This document shows, in pieces, positions 54,497 to 62,639 of a stretch of 64,000 nucleotides of DNA (positions within the stretch are counted from its first letter, which is position 1; every line of letters begins with the position of its first letter). A program made the position numbers and the translations under genes. The notes beneath the pieces were generated by a model. It had not been told where the DNA came from. It saw only the letters and a program-made list of their open reading frames with translations, and searched no databases. Source of the stretch: an uncultured Eubacteriales bacterium (GTDB taxonomy: Bacteria > Bacillota > Clostridia > Oscillospirales > Acutalibacteraceae); assembly GCA_934394855.1 (NCBI GenBank), contig CAKRRH010000002.1, forward strand, positions 1 to 64,000. The letters run 5' to 3'.

Positions 54497-55699
54497 TTGA
54501 AAGATTGGTGGAATAAAGAACTTGCGATAAAAGCGTTTTATCTGTTTTTGGCACTTGCCGCAACATTCCTTTTCGGAATTGTTGTCTGGCATATCGGCGA
54601 TATTTGGAGCTTTATCAAAGCGCTTATTGCGGCGGTCGATTCGTTTATAATCGGATTTGCAATTGCATATATACTTTACCCGAGCTATATGTTTATTCGC
54701 ACGAAAATATTTGGCAAAATAATAAAAAACGGTAAAGAAAAGACAAAAAAATCACTATCGATCTTAACACTTTATGTTGTTGCGCTCGGCCTTTTTACGG
54801 TGCTGATGTATTTTGTAATTCCGCAGTTTGTCATTAGCATTGTTGATTGCGTGAATAACCTGATAAATAACTATGACACTATTTACGGAACGATAAACGA
54901 CTTCATAAAATCAATCGGCGGCTCAGATTCAATGCTCAGCGACACGGTCAATTCGATTTCGCAAAGCATATTCAACTATTTGAAGAGCATTGACACAGGA
55001 GAGATAATGAAGCTGACAAGCGTTGCAAGCTCGGTAATTTCGACAATCTTTTCCGTGTTTATCGGAGTCATTATTTCAATATATATGCTTTACAACAAGG
55101 AGAAGTTTTGCGCTCAGATCAAAAAGACAGGTTTTGCGATCTTCTCAAAGAAAACAATGTATCATTTGCAGCGCTGGTTCGGAACGGCTCATGAAGCATT
55201 CGGTCAATATTTGATAGGCGTCGTTCTTGACGCAATCATTGTCGGAACGATTTTCGGCGTGCTCAGCGCAATTTGCCAAATTCCCTATGCACCGATGATC
55301 GGCGTTGTGCTCGGCTTTACAAATATGATACCGTTTGCGGGACCATATATCGGCGGTGTGCCGTGTGCGGTCATTGTGCTTGTAAACGACCCGATCAAGG
55401 CTGTGATTCTTGTGGTTATGATGATCGTTGTTCAGCAGGTTGACGCAAACCTGATCTCACCGAGAATTCTGAGCTCGAAAACAGGTCTTGCGGCAATTTG
55501 GGTAATCTTTGCGATTTTGGTCGGCGGCTATTTCTTCGGCGTTGTCGGAATGCTCATTGCTGTTCCTGCATTTTCTGTGATTTATGTATTCTTCCGCAAC
55601 TTCGTAAACGACCGGCTGGAACGAAAAAAACTGTCAAACGACACGGCAGATTATTTGAAGGACGCTGATGTTTTGCAAAAATATAATAAAGAAGACTGA
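54497..55699 (+). CDS. AI-2E family transporter/permease
   Basis: A 400-aa polytopic membrane protein of the AI-2E (PerM/UPF0118) family, with about eight TM helices, and the family core TNMIPFAGPYIGGVP and QQVDANLISPRILSSKTGLAAIWV. Members export autoinducer-2, act as Na+/H+ or Na+(Li+) antiporters, or are uncharacterised. The TTG at 54497 follows AAAGGTG by 6 nt; an upstream in-frame TTG at 54476 would cover the RBS. It is monocistronic. Confidence 0.9.
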   Translation: MKDWWNKELAIKAFYLFLALAATFLFGIVVWHIGDIWSFIKALIAAVDSFIIGFAIAYILYPSYMFIRTKIFGKIIKNGKEKTKKSLSILTLYVVALGLFTVLMYFVIPQFVISIVDCVNNLINNYDTIYGTINDFIKSIGGSDSMLSDTVNSISQSIFNYLKSIDTGEIMKLTSVASSVISTIFSVFIGVIISIYMLYNKEKFCAQIKKTGFAIFSKKTMYHLQRWFGTAHEAFGQYLIGVVLDAIIVGTIFGVLSAICQIPYAPMIGVVLGFTNMIPFAGPYIGGVPCAVIVLVNDPIKAVILVVMMIVVQQVDANLISPRILSSKTGLAAIWVIFAILVGGYFFGVVGMLIAVPAFSVIYVFFRNFVNDRLERKKLSNDTADYLKDADVLQKYNKED

Positions 55700-55875
55700 C
55701 AAAAGACAGTATTAAGAAAATCTATGTTATTGTCAAAAGAGCGGCAAGCAAAGATGTTGTAATGTTTGAAAGCAACGGCGGTTTCCGTTGAAAAAGCTCA
55801 TGCGTTGCGCCTGTCGGAAAAGACTGCTTTAATCTTGTAAAGGGCGGCGGCTCGGCAGATGTCTCTTCGGCATAA
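55690..55875 (+). pseudogene. Possible ORF relic interrupted by TGA
   Basis: In one frame the region reads as a plausible protein end (IKKIYVIVKRAASKDVVMFE, then GGFR, TGA at 55789-55791, then KSCVAPVGKDCFNLVKGG), stopping at TAA 55873-55875. There is no start codon or RBS at its 5' end. Codon use resembles the neighbours. It looks like a decayed small gene; a selenocysteine codon was considered but no clear SECIS hairpin was seen. Identity unknown. Confidence 0.4.
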
Positions 55876-55881
55876 ATTGGT

Positions 55882-55917
55882 TTGAGGTTGAAAAAACTGT
55901 AAAATATACATTATATA
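55882..55917 (+). promoter_or_regulatory. Promoter of the small FakA-like gene
   Basis: Two overlapping options: TTGAGG/17/TATACA or TTGAAA/18/TATATA. Confidence 0.5.
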
Positions 55918-55932
55918 TAAGGAGATTTTGAA

Positions 55933-56190
55933 ATGCTTGAATTTAAGTTTGACACACAGCTGCTCATTGAGCGCACGGACACAGACCTTGACGAGGACGC
56001 AATATATGATTATTTCGTGGATAATTTCAAGGGCGATTGTTTGATCGCGGCAGGCGACGAGGATCTCATAAAGATTCACTATCACACAAACGAGCCGTGG
56101 AAGGTGCTTGAATATTGCTCATCACTCGGCGACATTTATGATGTGGTGGTCGAAAACATGGAGCGTCAGGAACACGGACTAAAGGGATAA
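55933..56190 (+). CDS. Stand-alone FakA/YloV C-terminal-like domain
   Basis: 85 aa. The sequence FDTQLLIERTDTDLDEDAIY, then DCLIAAGDEDLIKIHYHTNEPWKVLEY and DIYDVVVENMERQ matches the end of FakA/YloV-type fatty acid kinases (GDDDLVKVHVHTNxPGKxLEY...IENM). It has no kinase (DhaL) domain and no DegV partner nearby. AAGGAGA precedes ATG and a terminator follows, so it appears to be a real short gene. It may be a regulatory or acyl-protein-binding module, or a fragment of a split fatty-acid kinase. Confidence 0.7.
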   Translation: MLEFKFDTQLLIERTDTDLDEDAIYDYFVDNFKGDCLIAAGDEDLIKIHYHTNEPWKVLEYCSSLGDIYDVVVENMERQEHGLKG

Positions 56191-56198
56191 AGAGTGAA

Positions 56199-56226
56199 AA
56201 GGTCGGGAGAAAATCCCGACTTTTTT
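56199..56226 (+). terminator. Terminator of the small FakA-like gene
   Basis: A 7-bp GC-rich stem GTCGGGA/TCCCGAC (56202-56208/56214-56220) followed by T6. Confidence 0.88.
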
Positions 56227-56327
56227 GACGAATTTTATTATAAATGCTCAATCTTTGTTAAAAAAATAAATTCAGCGAAAGCAACAAACTTTTTTTGAAA
56301 AATTCGTGAAAAAATGCAAAAAAATGC

Positions 56328-56356
56328 TTGCATTTTGTATTTGGTTGTGTTATTAT
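56328..56356 (+). promoter_or_regulatory. Promoter of the S10-spc operon
   Basis: TTGCAT, 17-nt spacer, TATTAT; about 360 nt before rpsJ. Confidence 0.78.
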
Positions 56357-56362
56357 AGTTAG

Positions 56363-56714
56363 GCACGAGTGTCACTTGGCACAACTGCGTCATGCGTTGA
56401 TGCGGGAGGTGGCTACCTTTAAGGTAGGGAATTTCCGCGGAGTATGTCCGATTTTAAACCGGGCGATAAATACTGCAATATCCAGTTTTAACGGCACATT
56501 TTCATTACAAGACAATCGGGTCTTGTGAATAAAATGCAGACTGTTAAGTGTTAATTCCGGATATGCACCGAAGGTGCGGCTTCGCACTTCGTCTGAATTT
56601 CCGGTTTTCTGTTGTAAGGGATTGAAACACCCGGAACAGGATATGAAATATCAAACACGAACGGAAAATCAAGCAGTATGCCTGATAAAACCTAATCAGG
56701 AGGCGAAATCAGAA
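56363..56714 (+). promoter_or_regulatory. Long structured leader of the S10 operon
   Basis: Several stems: GCGGGA/TTTCCGC around a CTACC/GGTAG hairpin (56402-56438); ACAAGAC/GTCTTGT (56507-56513/56520-56526) with a longer outer stem; and two mutually exclusive stems, GCACC/GGTGC (56565-56577) versus CGAA-GTGCG/CGCACTTCG (56569-56591). A final CCTGAT/ATCAGG stem (56681-56686/56695-56700) takes in part of the CAGGAGG ribosome binding site of rpsJ. Translational or transcriptional feedback (for example by L4) is likely but inferred. Confidence 0.6.
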
Positions 56715-57023
56715 ATGGCAAAAGAAAAGATCAGAATCAGAATCAAAGGTTACGATCACGTTCTCGTTGACAAGTCAGCAGAAAAGATCGTAGACACAGC
56801 GAAAAGAACAGGTGCTCGCGTTTCAGGCCCTATTCCGCTGCCGACAGAGAAAGAAGTCGTTACAATTCTCCGTGCTGTCCACAAATATAAAGACAGCCGT
56901 GAGCAGTTCGAAACAAGAACTCACAAACGTCTTATCGACATTCTCCGTCCGTCAAACAAGACCGTTGAAGCTTTACAGGGTCTTGAGTTACCTGCAGGTG
57001 TTGAACTCGAAATCAACCTTTAA
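56715..57023 (+). CDS. rpsJ: Ribosomal protein S10
   Basis: 30S protein, also the NusE partner of NusB in antitermination. 102 aa, starting MAKEKIRIRIKGYDH. The ATG at 56715 follows AGGAGG; longer in-frame starts lie in the structured leader. First gene of the operon. Confidence 0.98.
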   Translation: MAKEKIRIRIKGYDHVLVDKSAEKIVDTAKRTGARVSGPIPLPTEKEVVTILRAVHKYKDSREQFETRTHKRLIDILRPSNKTVEALQGLELPAGVELEINL

Positions 57024-57108
57024 TTAAAATAAGGTTAGTTCATAATCACACACCCGAAAGGTCAAGTTGGCGATTCTACCAACCAATAACCAAAGGAGGA
57101 AATCAAAA

Positions 57109-57741
57109 ATGGTCAAAGCAATCATAGGCAAAAAGCTTGGCATGACTCAGCTTTTTGACGACAAGGGAAACGTAGTTCCGGTTACCGTAATCGAAGCCGG
57201 TCCGTGCGTTGTATCGCAGAAGAAAACCGTTGAAAACGACGGTTACGAAGCAGTTCAGCTCGGCTTCGGCGATTTGAAAGCAAACAAGGTCAACAAACCG
57301 ATGAAGGGTCATTTCGCTAAAGGCGACGTTGCTCCGAAGAAATATCTCCGTGAGTTCCGTCTTGCTGACATCAGCGCAATGAACGTCGGCGACATCGTAA
57401 AGGCTGACGCTTTTGCAGAGGGCGACAAGATTGATGTTGCCGGTACCAGCAAAGGTAAAGGAACAGCCGGCGTAATCAAACGCTGGAACTTCAGCCGTCT
57501 GAAAGAAACTCACGGTACAGGTCCTGTTCACCGTCACGCAGGTTCATTGGGCGCTTGCTCAACACCTTCTCGTGTATTCAAGGGCAAAAAGCTCGCAGGT
57601 CACCTCGGCTGCGAAAGAGTTACTGTTCAGAATCTTACAGTCATCAAGGTTGACAATGAAAACAACATTATCGCAGTCAAGGGCGCAGTTCCCGGACCGA
57701 AGGGCGGAATCGTAACAATCGCCGATTCGGTTAAAGCATAA
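57109..57741 (+). CDS. rplC: Ribosomal protein L3
   Basis: Large-subunit protein near the peptidyl transferase centre. 210 aa: VKAIIGKKLGMTQLFDDKG start, and the GTSKGKGTAG and RHAGSLGACSTPSRVFKG loops. The ATG at 57109 follows AAAGGAGG. The 85-nt gap before it holds only a small GTTGG/CCAAC stem. Confidence 0.98.
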   Translation: MVKAIIGKKLGMTQLFDDKGNVVPVTVIEAGPCVVSQKKTVENDGYEAVQLGFGDLKANKVNKPMKGHFAKGDVAPKKYLREFRLADISAMNVGDIVKADAFAEGDKIDVAGTSKGKGTAGVIKRWNFSRLKETHGTGPVHRHAGSLGACSTPSRVFKGKKLAGHLGCERVTVQNLTVIKVDNENNIIAVKGAVPGPKGGIVTIADSVKA

Positions 57742-57759
57742 GGAAAGGAGAGATACAAT

Positions 57760-58383
57760 ATGCCAAAAGCAGCAGTAGTAGATATGGCAGGTCTTAAAGT
57801 ATCTGACATCAATCTCAGCGACGCAGTATTCGGTATCGAGCCGAACAAGTATGTTATGCACGCAGCGGTTGTAAGCTATCTTACAGCACAGCGTCAGGGC
57901 ACACAGTCAGCGCTTACCAGATCGGAAGTTTCAGGCGGCGGCAAAAAGCCGTGGCGTCAGAAGGGCACAGGTCATGCTCGTCAGGGTTCGACCAGAGCAC
58001 CGCAGTGGACACATGGCGGCGTAGTATTCGCTCCGAAGCCCCGTGACTATGTTAAGCTGATGAACAAAAAGCAGAGAGCACTTGCAATCAAATCTGCTTT
58101 GTCGGACAAGACTCTTAACAAATCGCTTATCGTTCTTGATAAGATGGAAGCAACAGAGTTCAAGACAAAGACAGTTGCGGCAATGCTCAGCGCAGTAGGC
58201 GCAGGTAAAAAGTCACTCATCATTCTTGATGAAAACAACAAGTTCGCTGTAAACAGCGCACGCAATATCCCCGGTGTTAAAACTGCACAGACTAACACAA
58301 TCAGTGCATATGACATCATCAACGCAGACTCGCTGATCATCACAAAAGCAGCAGTTGCAAAACTCGAGGAGGTTTATGCGTAA
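57760..58383 (+). CDS. rplD: Ribosomal protein L4
   Basis: 207 aa. Contains the GTGHARQGSTRAPQWTHGG loop that reaches the exit tunnel. L4 is the classic feedback regulator of S10 operons. AAAGGAGAG precedes ATG. Its TAA overlaps the rplW ATG by one base. Confidence 0.98.
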   Translation: MPKAAVVDMAGLKVSDINLSDAVFGIEPNKYVMHAAVVSYLTAQRQGTQSALTRSEVSGGGKKPWRQKGTGHARQGSTRAPQWTHGGVVFAPKPRDYVKLMNKKQRALAIKSALSDKTLNKSLIVLDKMEATEFKTKTVAAMLSAVGAGKKSLIILDENNKFAVNSARNIPGVKTAQTNTISAYDIINADSLIITKAAVAKLEEVYA

Positions 58384-58679
58384 TGAAATTTCAACAGGAT
58401 ATTATCATTGCTCCGGTAATCACCGAGAAAAGCATGACCTACGCAAGAGATAGAAAATATACCTTCAAAGTAGCAGAGGATGCTAACAAGATCCAGATCA
58501 AAAAGGCTATTGAAGAAGTATTTCCGGGCACTATCGTTAAAAAGGTAAACACCATCAATGTGCGTGGTCAGAAACGCCGTTACGGCAGATATGAGGGTTA
58601 CACACCGTCTTGGAAAAAGGCTGTTGTTACCTTGACAGAGGGCTCAAAGTCAATCGATTTCTTTGACGGAATGCTCTGA
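58383..58679 (+). CDS. rplW: Ribosomal protein L23
   Basis: 98 aa; exit-tunnel protein that docks trigger factor and SRP. Motifs PVITEKSMTYARDRKYTFKV and RGQKRRYGRYEGYTPSWKKA are standard. Coupled to rplD by a one-base overlap. Confidence 0.97.
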   Translation: MKFQQDIIIAPVITEKSMTYARDRKYTFKVAEDANKIQIKKAIEEVFPGTIVKKVNTINVRGQKRRYGRYEGYTPSWKKAVVTLTEGSKSIDFFDGML

Positions 58680-58775
58680 TAACCAAATCCGCCAAAATCT
58701 TTCGGCGGTAGCATGGATGGGAATAATAAGGCAGATTCCCGCAAAGCTTGATTATTTAAGGAGAGTGAACCCAAA
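58680..58775 (+). promoter_or_regulatory. Intercistronic hairpins before rplB
   Basis: Two small stems, CCGCC/GGCGG and GGGAAT/ATTCCC, in a 96-nt gap that is long for this operon; neither has a T-tract. Possible processing or regulatory site. Confidence 0.4.
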
Positions 58776-59609
58776 ATGCCTATTAAACATTACAAACCGA
58801 CGACTGCCGGCAGACGCGGTATGACTGTAATTGATTATTCTGGCCTTTCAAAGGTTAAACCGGAACGCAGCTTGCTCGCTCCGCTTCAGAATAAATCGGG
58901 TCGTAACAGCTACGGCAGAATCACTGTTCGTCATCGCGGCGGACAGGGACGCAGAAAATACAGAATCATCGACTTTAAGAGAAATAAGTTCGATTGCACA
59001 GCAACAGTTAAGACTATTGAATATGATCCTAACCGTTCGGCTCACATCGCTCTTATCGAGTATGAAGACGGCGTTAAGAATTACATTCTTGCTCCCGACG
59101 GACTCAAAGTCGGTCATAAAATCATGAACGGACCGGACGCAGACATTCTTCCGGGTAACGCACTTCCGCTTACATCAATTCCGGTAGGTACTTTCATTCA
59201 CAACGTTGAAATGACTCCGGGCAACGGCGGTCAGATCGCCCGTTCAGCAGGTAACCAGGCTCAGCTCATGGCTAAAGAGAACGGCATGGCTCTTCTCAGA
59301 ATGCCTTCAGGCGAGCTCAGAAATGTACCTGAAAAGTGCATGGCAACAGTCGGCACAGTCGGCAACATTGATCATGCAAACGAGAACATCGGTAAAGCAG
59401 GCCGTAAGCGCCACATGGGTTGGAGACCCACAGTTCGCGGTTCAGTCATGAACCCGTGTGATCACCCGCACGGTGGTGGTGAAGGTAAATCTCCGATCGG
59501 TCGTCCGGGTCCTGTTACTCCTTGGGGTAAACCGACTCTCGGCTACAAGACAAGAGATAAACACAAAGCTTCCGATAAATATATCGTTAAGCGCAGAAAT
59601 GCTAAGTAA
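58776..59609 (+). CDS. rplB: Ribosomal protein L2
   Basis: 277 aa. Essential 23S-binding protein; the active-site loop with its conserved His is in NPCDHPHGGGEGKSPIGRPGP. AAGGAGAG precedes ATG. Confidence 0.98.
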   Translation: MPIKHYKPTTAGRRGMTVIDYSGLSKVKPERSLLAPLQNKSGRNSYGRITVRHRGGQGRRKYRIIDFKRNKFDCTATVKTIEYDPNRSAHIALIEYEDGVKNYILAPDGLKVGHKIMNGPDADILPGNALPLTSIPVGTFIHNVEMTPGNGGQIARSAGNQAQLMAKENGMALLRMPSGELRNVPEKCMATVGTVGNIDHANENIGKAGRKRHMGWRPTVRGSVMNPCDHPHGGGEGKSPIGRPGPVTPWGKPTLGYKTRDKHKASDKYIVKRRNAK

Positions 59610-59632
59610 TCGGACGAAAGGAGCGTTTTATA

Positions 59633-59905
59633 ATGTCAAGAAGTTTGAAAAAAGGACCTTATGTCCAGCCCGTGCTTCTTAAAAGAGTACAGGAAATGAA
59701 CGCGGCCGGTGAAAAGCGTATACTCAAAACATGGAGCCGCTCATCCACCATATTCCCGGATTTCGTTGGTCATACTTTTGCTGTTCATGACGGCAGAAAG
59801 CATGTTCCGGTATATGTAACCGAAGATATGGTTGGTCATAAACTCGGTGAGTTTGCACCGACAAGAACATTCAAGGGCCACGCAGGCTCAAAGACTACGA
59901 AATAA
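59633..59905 (+). CDS. rpsS: Ribosomal protein S19
   Basis: 90 aa. MSRSLKKGPYVQ start and KTWSRSSTIFPDFVGHTFAVHDGRKH are characteristic. Confidence 0.98.
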   Translation: MSRSLKKGPYVQPVLLKRVQEMNAAGEKRILKTWSRSSTIFPDFVGHTFAVHDGRKHVPVYVTEDMVGHKLGEFAPTRTFKGHAGSKTTK

Positions 59906-59927
59906 CGGCCGAAAGGAGAGGTAGATT

Positions 59928-60266
59928 ATGGAATCAAGGGCAATTGCTAAAGGTGTCCGTATTTCCCCGATGAAAGTCCAAATCGTTTTGGATTTGATTC
60001 GTAACCAGCCCGCAGATAAAGCCATGGCTATTCTGCACCATACGCCTAAGGCCGCGTGCGAGTGTCTGGAAAAACTGCTTAAATCTGCAATCAGTAATGC
60101 AGTAAACAATCACAACATGGAGGAATCAAGCCTCTATGTTAAAGAGTGTCATGTAGGCCCCGGAGCTCATATGCTCAAGAGAATGAGAGCAATGGACCAC
60201 GGCAAAGGCTATCGCATTCTTAAAAGAACATCCAACATCACCATTGTTCTTGGTGAAAAAGAATAA
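59928..60266 (+). CDS. rplV: Ribosomal protein L22
   Basis: 112 aa; its beta hairpin lines the exit tunnel near the macrolide site (AHMLKRMRAMDHGKGYRILKR). AAAGGAGAGG precedes ATG. Confidence 0.97.
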   Translation: MESRAIAKGVRISPMKVQIVLDLIRNQPADKAMAILHHTPKAACECLEKLLKSAISNAVNNHNMEESSLYVKECHVGPGAHMLKRMRAMDHGKGYRILKRTSNITIVLGEKE

Positions 60267-60287
60267 TTCAGAAGGAGGTAAAATTAA

Positions 60288-61025
60288 ATGGGCCAGAAAG
60301 TTAATCCCCATGGACTCAGAGTCGGCGTAATCAAAAACTGGAGCAGCCGTTGGTTTGTTGCAGACAAGGATTTCGGTGATACACTTGTAGAGGACAACAA
60401 ATTAAGAAACTATCTTAAAAAGAAACTCTACGGCGCAGGTGTTCCGCAGATCGAGATTGAGCGCGACGCTAAAAGAGTTCGCATCTTCATCCACTGTGCT
60501 AAGCCGGGCGTTGTCATCGGCAGAAACGGTGCTGAAATCGAGAAACTCAAAGACGAATGCCAGGCTATGCTCGGCAAACCCGTTGTAATCAACATTGTTG
60601 AAGTCAAGAATCCTGACCTCAATGCCCAGTTAGTTGCTGAAAACATTGCTTTACAGCTTGAGAAGCGTATCTCCTTCCGTCGTGCAATGAAAATGTCAAT
60701 CGGAAGAACAATGAAGCTCGGCGCTAAGGGTATCAAGGCTCAGTGCTCAGGCCGTCTCGGCGGTGCTGAAATTGCTCGCACAGAGCATTACCACGAGGGT
60801 ACAATCCCGCTGCAGACAATCCGTGCCGACATCGACTACGGTTTTGCAGAAGCTAACACCACATATGGTAAGGTCGGCGTTAAGATTTGGATTTACACCG
60901 GCGAAGTTTTGAAGAGTGGTAAAAAGCTCGGTCAGGAAAGAGCAGAACGCCCCGAAAGACCGAGAAACAACAGAAACAGAAACAACAACCGCAGGGAAGG
61001 AGGCAGACGCAATGTTAATGCCTAA
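60288..61025 (+). CDS. rpsC: Ribosomal protein S3
   Basis: 245 aa, with a KH domain (GVVIGRNGAEIEKLKDE). The C-terminus carries an Arg/Asn-rich extension (PRNNRNRNNNRREGGRR) beyond the usual length, the last codons of which overlap rplP by 14 nt. AAGGAGG precedes ATG. Confidence 0.98.
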   Translation: MGQKVNPHGLRVGVIKNWSSRWFVADKDFGDTLVEDNKLRNYLKKKLYGAGVPQIEIERDAKRVRIFIHCAKPGVVIGRNGAEIEKLKDECQAMLGKPVVINIVEVKNPDLNAQLVAENIALQLEKRISFRRAMKMSIGRTMKLGAKGIKAQCSGRLGGAEIARTEHYHEGTIPLQTIRADIDYGFAEANTTYGKVGVKIWIYTGEVLKSGKKLGQERAERPERPRNNRNRNNNRREGGRRNVNA

Positions 61026-61434
61026 GCGTACTAAATATCGCAGAGTTCAGCGCGGCCGTATGACCGGTAAAGCAACTCGCGGTAACAAAGTAACATACGG
61101 CGAGTTCGGTTTGCAGGCATTAGAGCCGGCATGGATCACATCGAACCAGATCGAAGCAGCCCGTGTTGCTATGACTCGTTACATTAAGCGTGGCGGTCAG
61201 GTTTGGATCAAAATCTTCCCTGATAAGCCGGTAACAAAGACGCCTGCTGAAACTCGAATGGGTAAAGGTAAAGGTGCCGTTGAATATTGGGCAGCAGTAG
61301 TAAAGCCGGGCAGAGTAATGTTTGAGATCGGCGGCGTAAGCGAAGATCTCGCTCGCGAAGCAATTCGTCTTGCTATGCACAAGTTGCCTATCAAATGCAA
61401 ATTCGTTAAGAAAGAACAGGATGGTGAGCAATAA
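61012..61434 (+). CDS. rplP: Ribosomal protein L16
   Basis: 140 aa; located by the A-site tRNA. Begins MLMPKRTKYRRVQRG. The ATG at 61012 follows AAGGAGG (inside the end of rpsC) by 8 nt. Its TAA overlaps the rpmC ATG by one base. Confidence 0.97.
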   Translation: MLMPKRTKYRRVQRGRMTGKATRGNKVTYGEFGLQALEPAWITSNQIEAARVAMTRYIKRGGQVWIKIFPDKPVTKTPAETRMGKGKGAVEYWAAVVKPGRVMFEIGGVSEDLAREAIRLAMHKLPIKCKFVKKEQDGEQ

Positions 61435-61640
61435 TGAAAGCAACAGAACTCAGAGATCTTTCAGTCAAAGAGCTGAACGAGAAATTGCTTGATTCTAAAA
61501 AAGAGCTGTTCAACCTGCGCTTTCAGCACGCCGTCAATCAGCTTGAAAACCCGATGAGAATCAAGGCTGTCAAAAAAGACATTGCTCGTATCAATACCAT
61601 ATTGACCGAAAAAAGTCTTGAAGATAACAAGGCAGAATAA
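61434..61640 (+). CDS. rpmC: Ribosomal protein L29
   Basis: 68 aa; exit-tunnel protein. ELRDLSVKELNEKLLDSKKE start and NLRFQHAVNQLENP are standard. Confidence 0.97.
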   Translation: MKATELRDLSVKELNEKLLDSKKELFNLRFQHAVNQLENPMRIKAVKKDIARINTILTEKSLEDNKAE

Positions 61641-61654
61641 GGAGGGCTAACGAT

Positions 61655-61915
61655 ATGAGTGAAGAGAGAAATCTTAGAAAAACAAGAGTTGGCAAGGTCG
61701 TAAGTGACAAGATGGACAAAACCATCGTAGTTGCCATCGAAGATAATGTAAAGCATCCGCTTTATAACAAAATTGTAAAGAAAACGGTCAGACTCAAAGT
61801 ACACGACGAGGCAAATGCTGCAGGCGTGGGCGATAGAGTATCGATTATGGAAACAAGACCTCTTTCAAAAGATAAAAGATGGAGACTTGTTGAAATCGTC
61901 GAGAAGGCTAAATAA
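61655..61915 (+). CDS. rpsQ: Ribosomal protein S17
   Basis: 86 aa. RKTRVGKVVSDKMDKTIVVA and HDEANAAGVGDRVSIMETRPLSK are characteristic. AAGGAGGG precedes ATG. Confidence 0.97.
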   Translation: MSEERNLRKTRVGKVVSDKMDKTIVVAIEDNVKHPLYNKIVKKTVRLKVHDEANAAGVGDRVSIMETRPLSKDKRWRLVEIVEKAK

Positions 61916-61929
61916 GGGAGGAAACCACT

Positions 61930-62298
61930 GTGATTCAACAACAGAGTTACCTCAAGGTTGCCGACAACACCGGTGCAAAGGAACTTATGTGCATCCGTGT
62001 ACTTGGAGGCTCCGGCAGGAGGTATGCTAATATCGGCGATGTCGTGGTTGCTTCGGTAAAGAAGGCTACGCCCGGCGGTACAGTTAAAAAAGGCGATGTC
62101 GTAAAGGCTGTCGTTGTTCGTTCAGTCAGAGGACTCCGCCGTAACGACGGCACATATATTCGTTTCGACGAAAATGCAGCTGTCCTCATCAAGGAAGATA
62201 AAACGCCGAGAGGCACCCGTATTTTTGGACCGGTTGCCCGTGAGTTGCGTGATAAGGATTACATGAGAATCCTGTCACTCGCTCCCGAAGTGCTTTGA
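61930..62298 (+). CDS. rplN: Ribosomal protein L14
   Basis: 122 aa, the standard length. The start is GTG at 61930 (IQQQSYLKVADNTGAKE), with GGGAGG upstream. Confidence 0.98.
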   Translation: MIQQQSYLKVADNTGAKELMCIRVLGGSGRRYANIGDVVVASVKKATPGGTVKKGDVVKAVVVRSVRGLRRNDGTYIRFDENAAVLIKEDKTPRGTRIFGPVARELRDKDYMRILSLAPEVL

Positions 62299-62315
62299 TG
62301 GGAGGAGAGAACATT

Positions 62316-62639
62316 ATGAGTAATAAGGTTCATGTAAAAACAGGCGATGAAGTAATCATCATCTCCGGTAAAGATAAGGGCAAAAGCGGCAAAGTAATCG
62401 CTGTCAGCCCGGCAGAAGGCAAGGTTATTGTCGAGAAGTGCAACATGGTAACAAAGCACGTTAAGCCGAGAAAAGCCGGCGATCCTTCGGGAATCGTTAA
62501 AGCAGAAGGCGCTTTGTATGCCAGCAAGGTTCAGCTTGTTTGCCCGAAGTGCAAAAAGCAGACCAGAGTAGCACATAAATTCGATGATAAAGGAAACAAG
62601 ATCAGAATTTGTGCAAAGTGCAAGGAGGAGCTTAAATAA
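62316..62639 (+). CDS. rplX: Ribosomal protein L24
   Basis: 107 aa. KOW motif VKTGDEVIIISGKDKGKSGKV. A C-terminal pair of CxxC motifs (CPKC ... CAKC) shows the zinc-ribbon form. The ATG at 62316 follows GGGAGGA; the longer in-frame start at 62295 is less likely. Overlaps rplE by one base. Confidence 0.96.
   Translation: MSNKVHVKTGDEVIIISGKDKGKSGKVIAVSPAEGKVIVEKCNMVTKHVKPRKAGDPSGIVKAEGALYASKVQLVCPKCKKQTRVAHKFDDKGNKIRICAKCKEELK

Noticed and set aside
55789..55830. Selenocysteine codon at the TGA in the relic ORF
   Set aside because: No convincing hairpin with a GGUC-type apical loop follows at the expected distance, and no start codon precedes the frame. Kept only as a possible relic.
56574..56714. 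Longer rpsJ start giving an N-terminal extension
   Set aside because: The upstream codons lie in the structured leader; S10 has a fixed N-terminus beginning at 56715 with AGGAGG before it.
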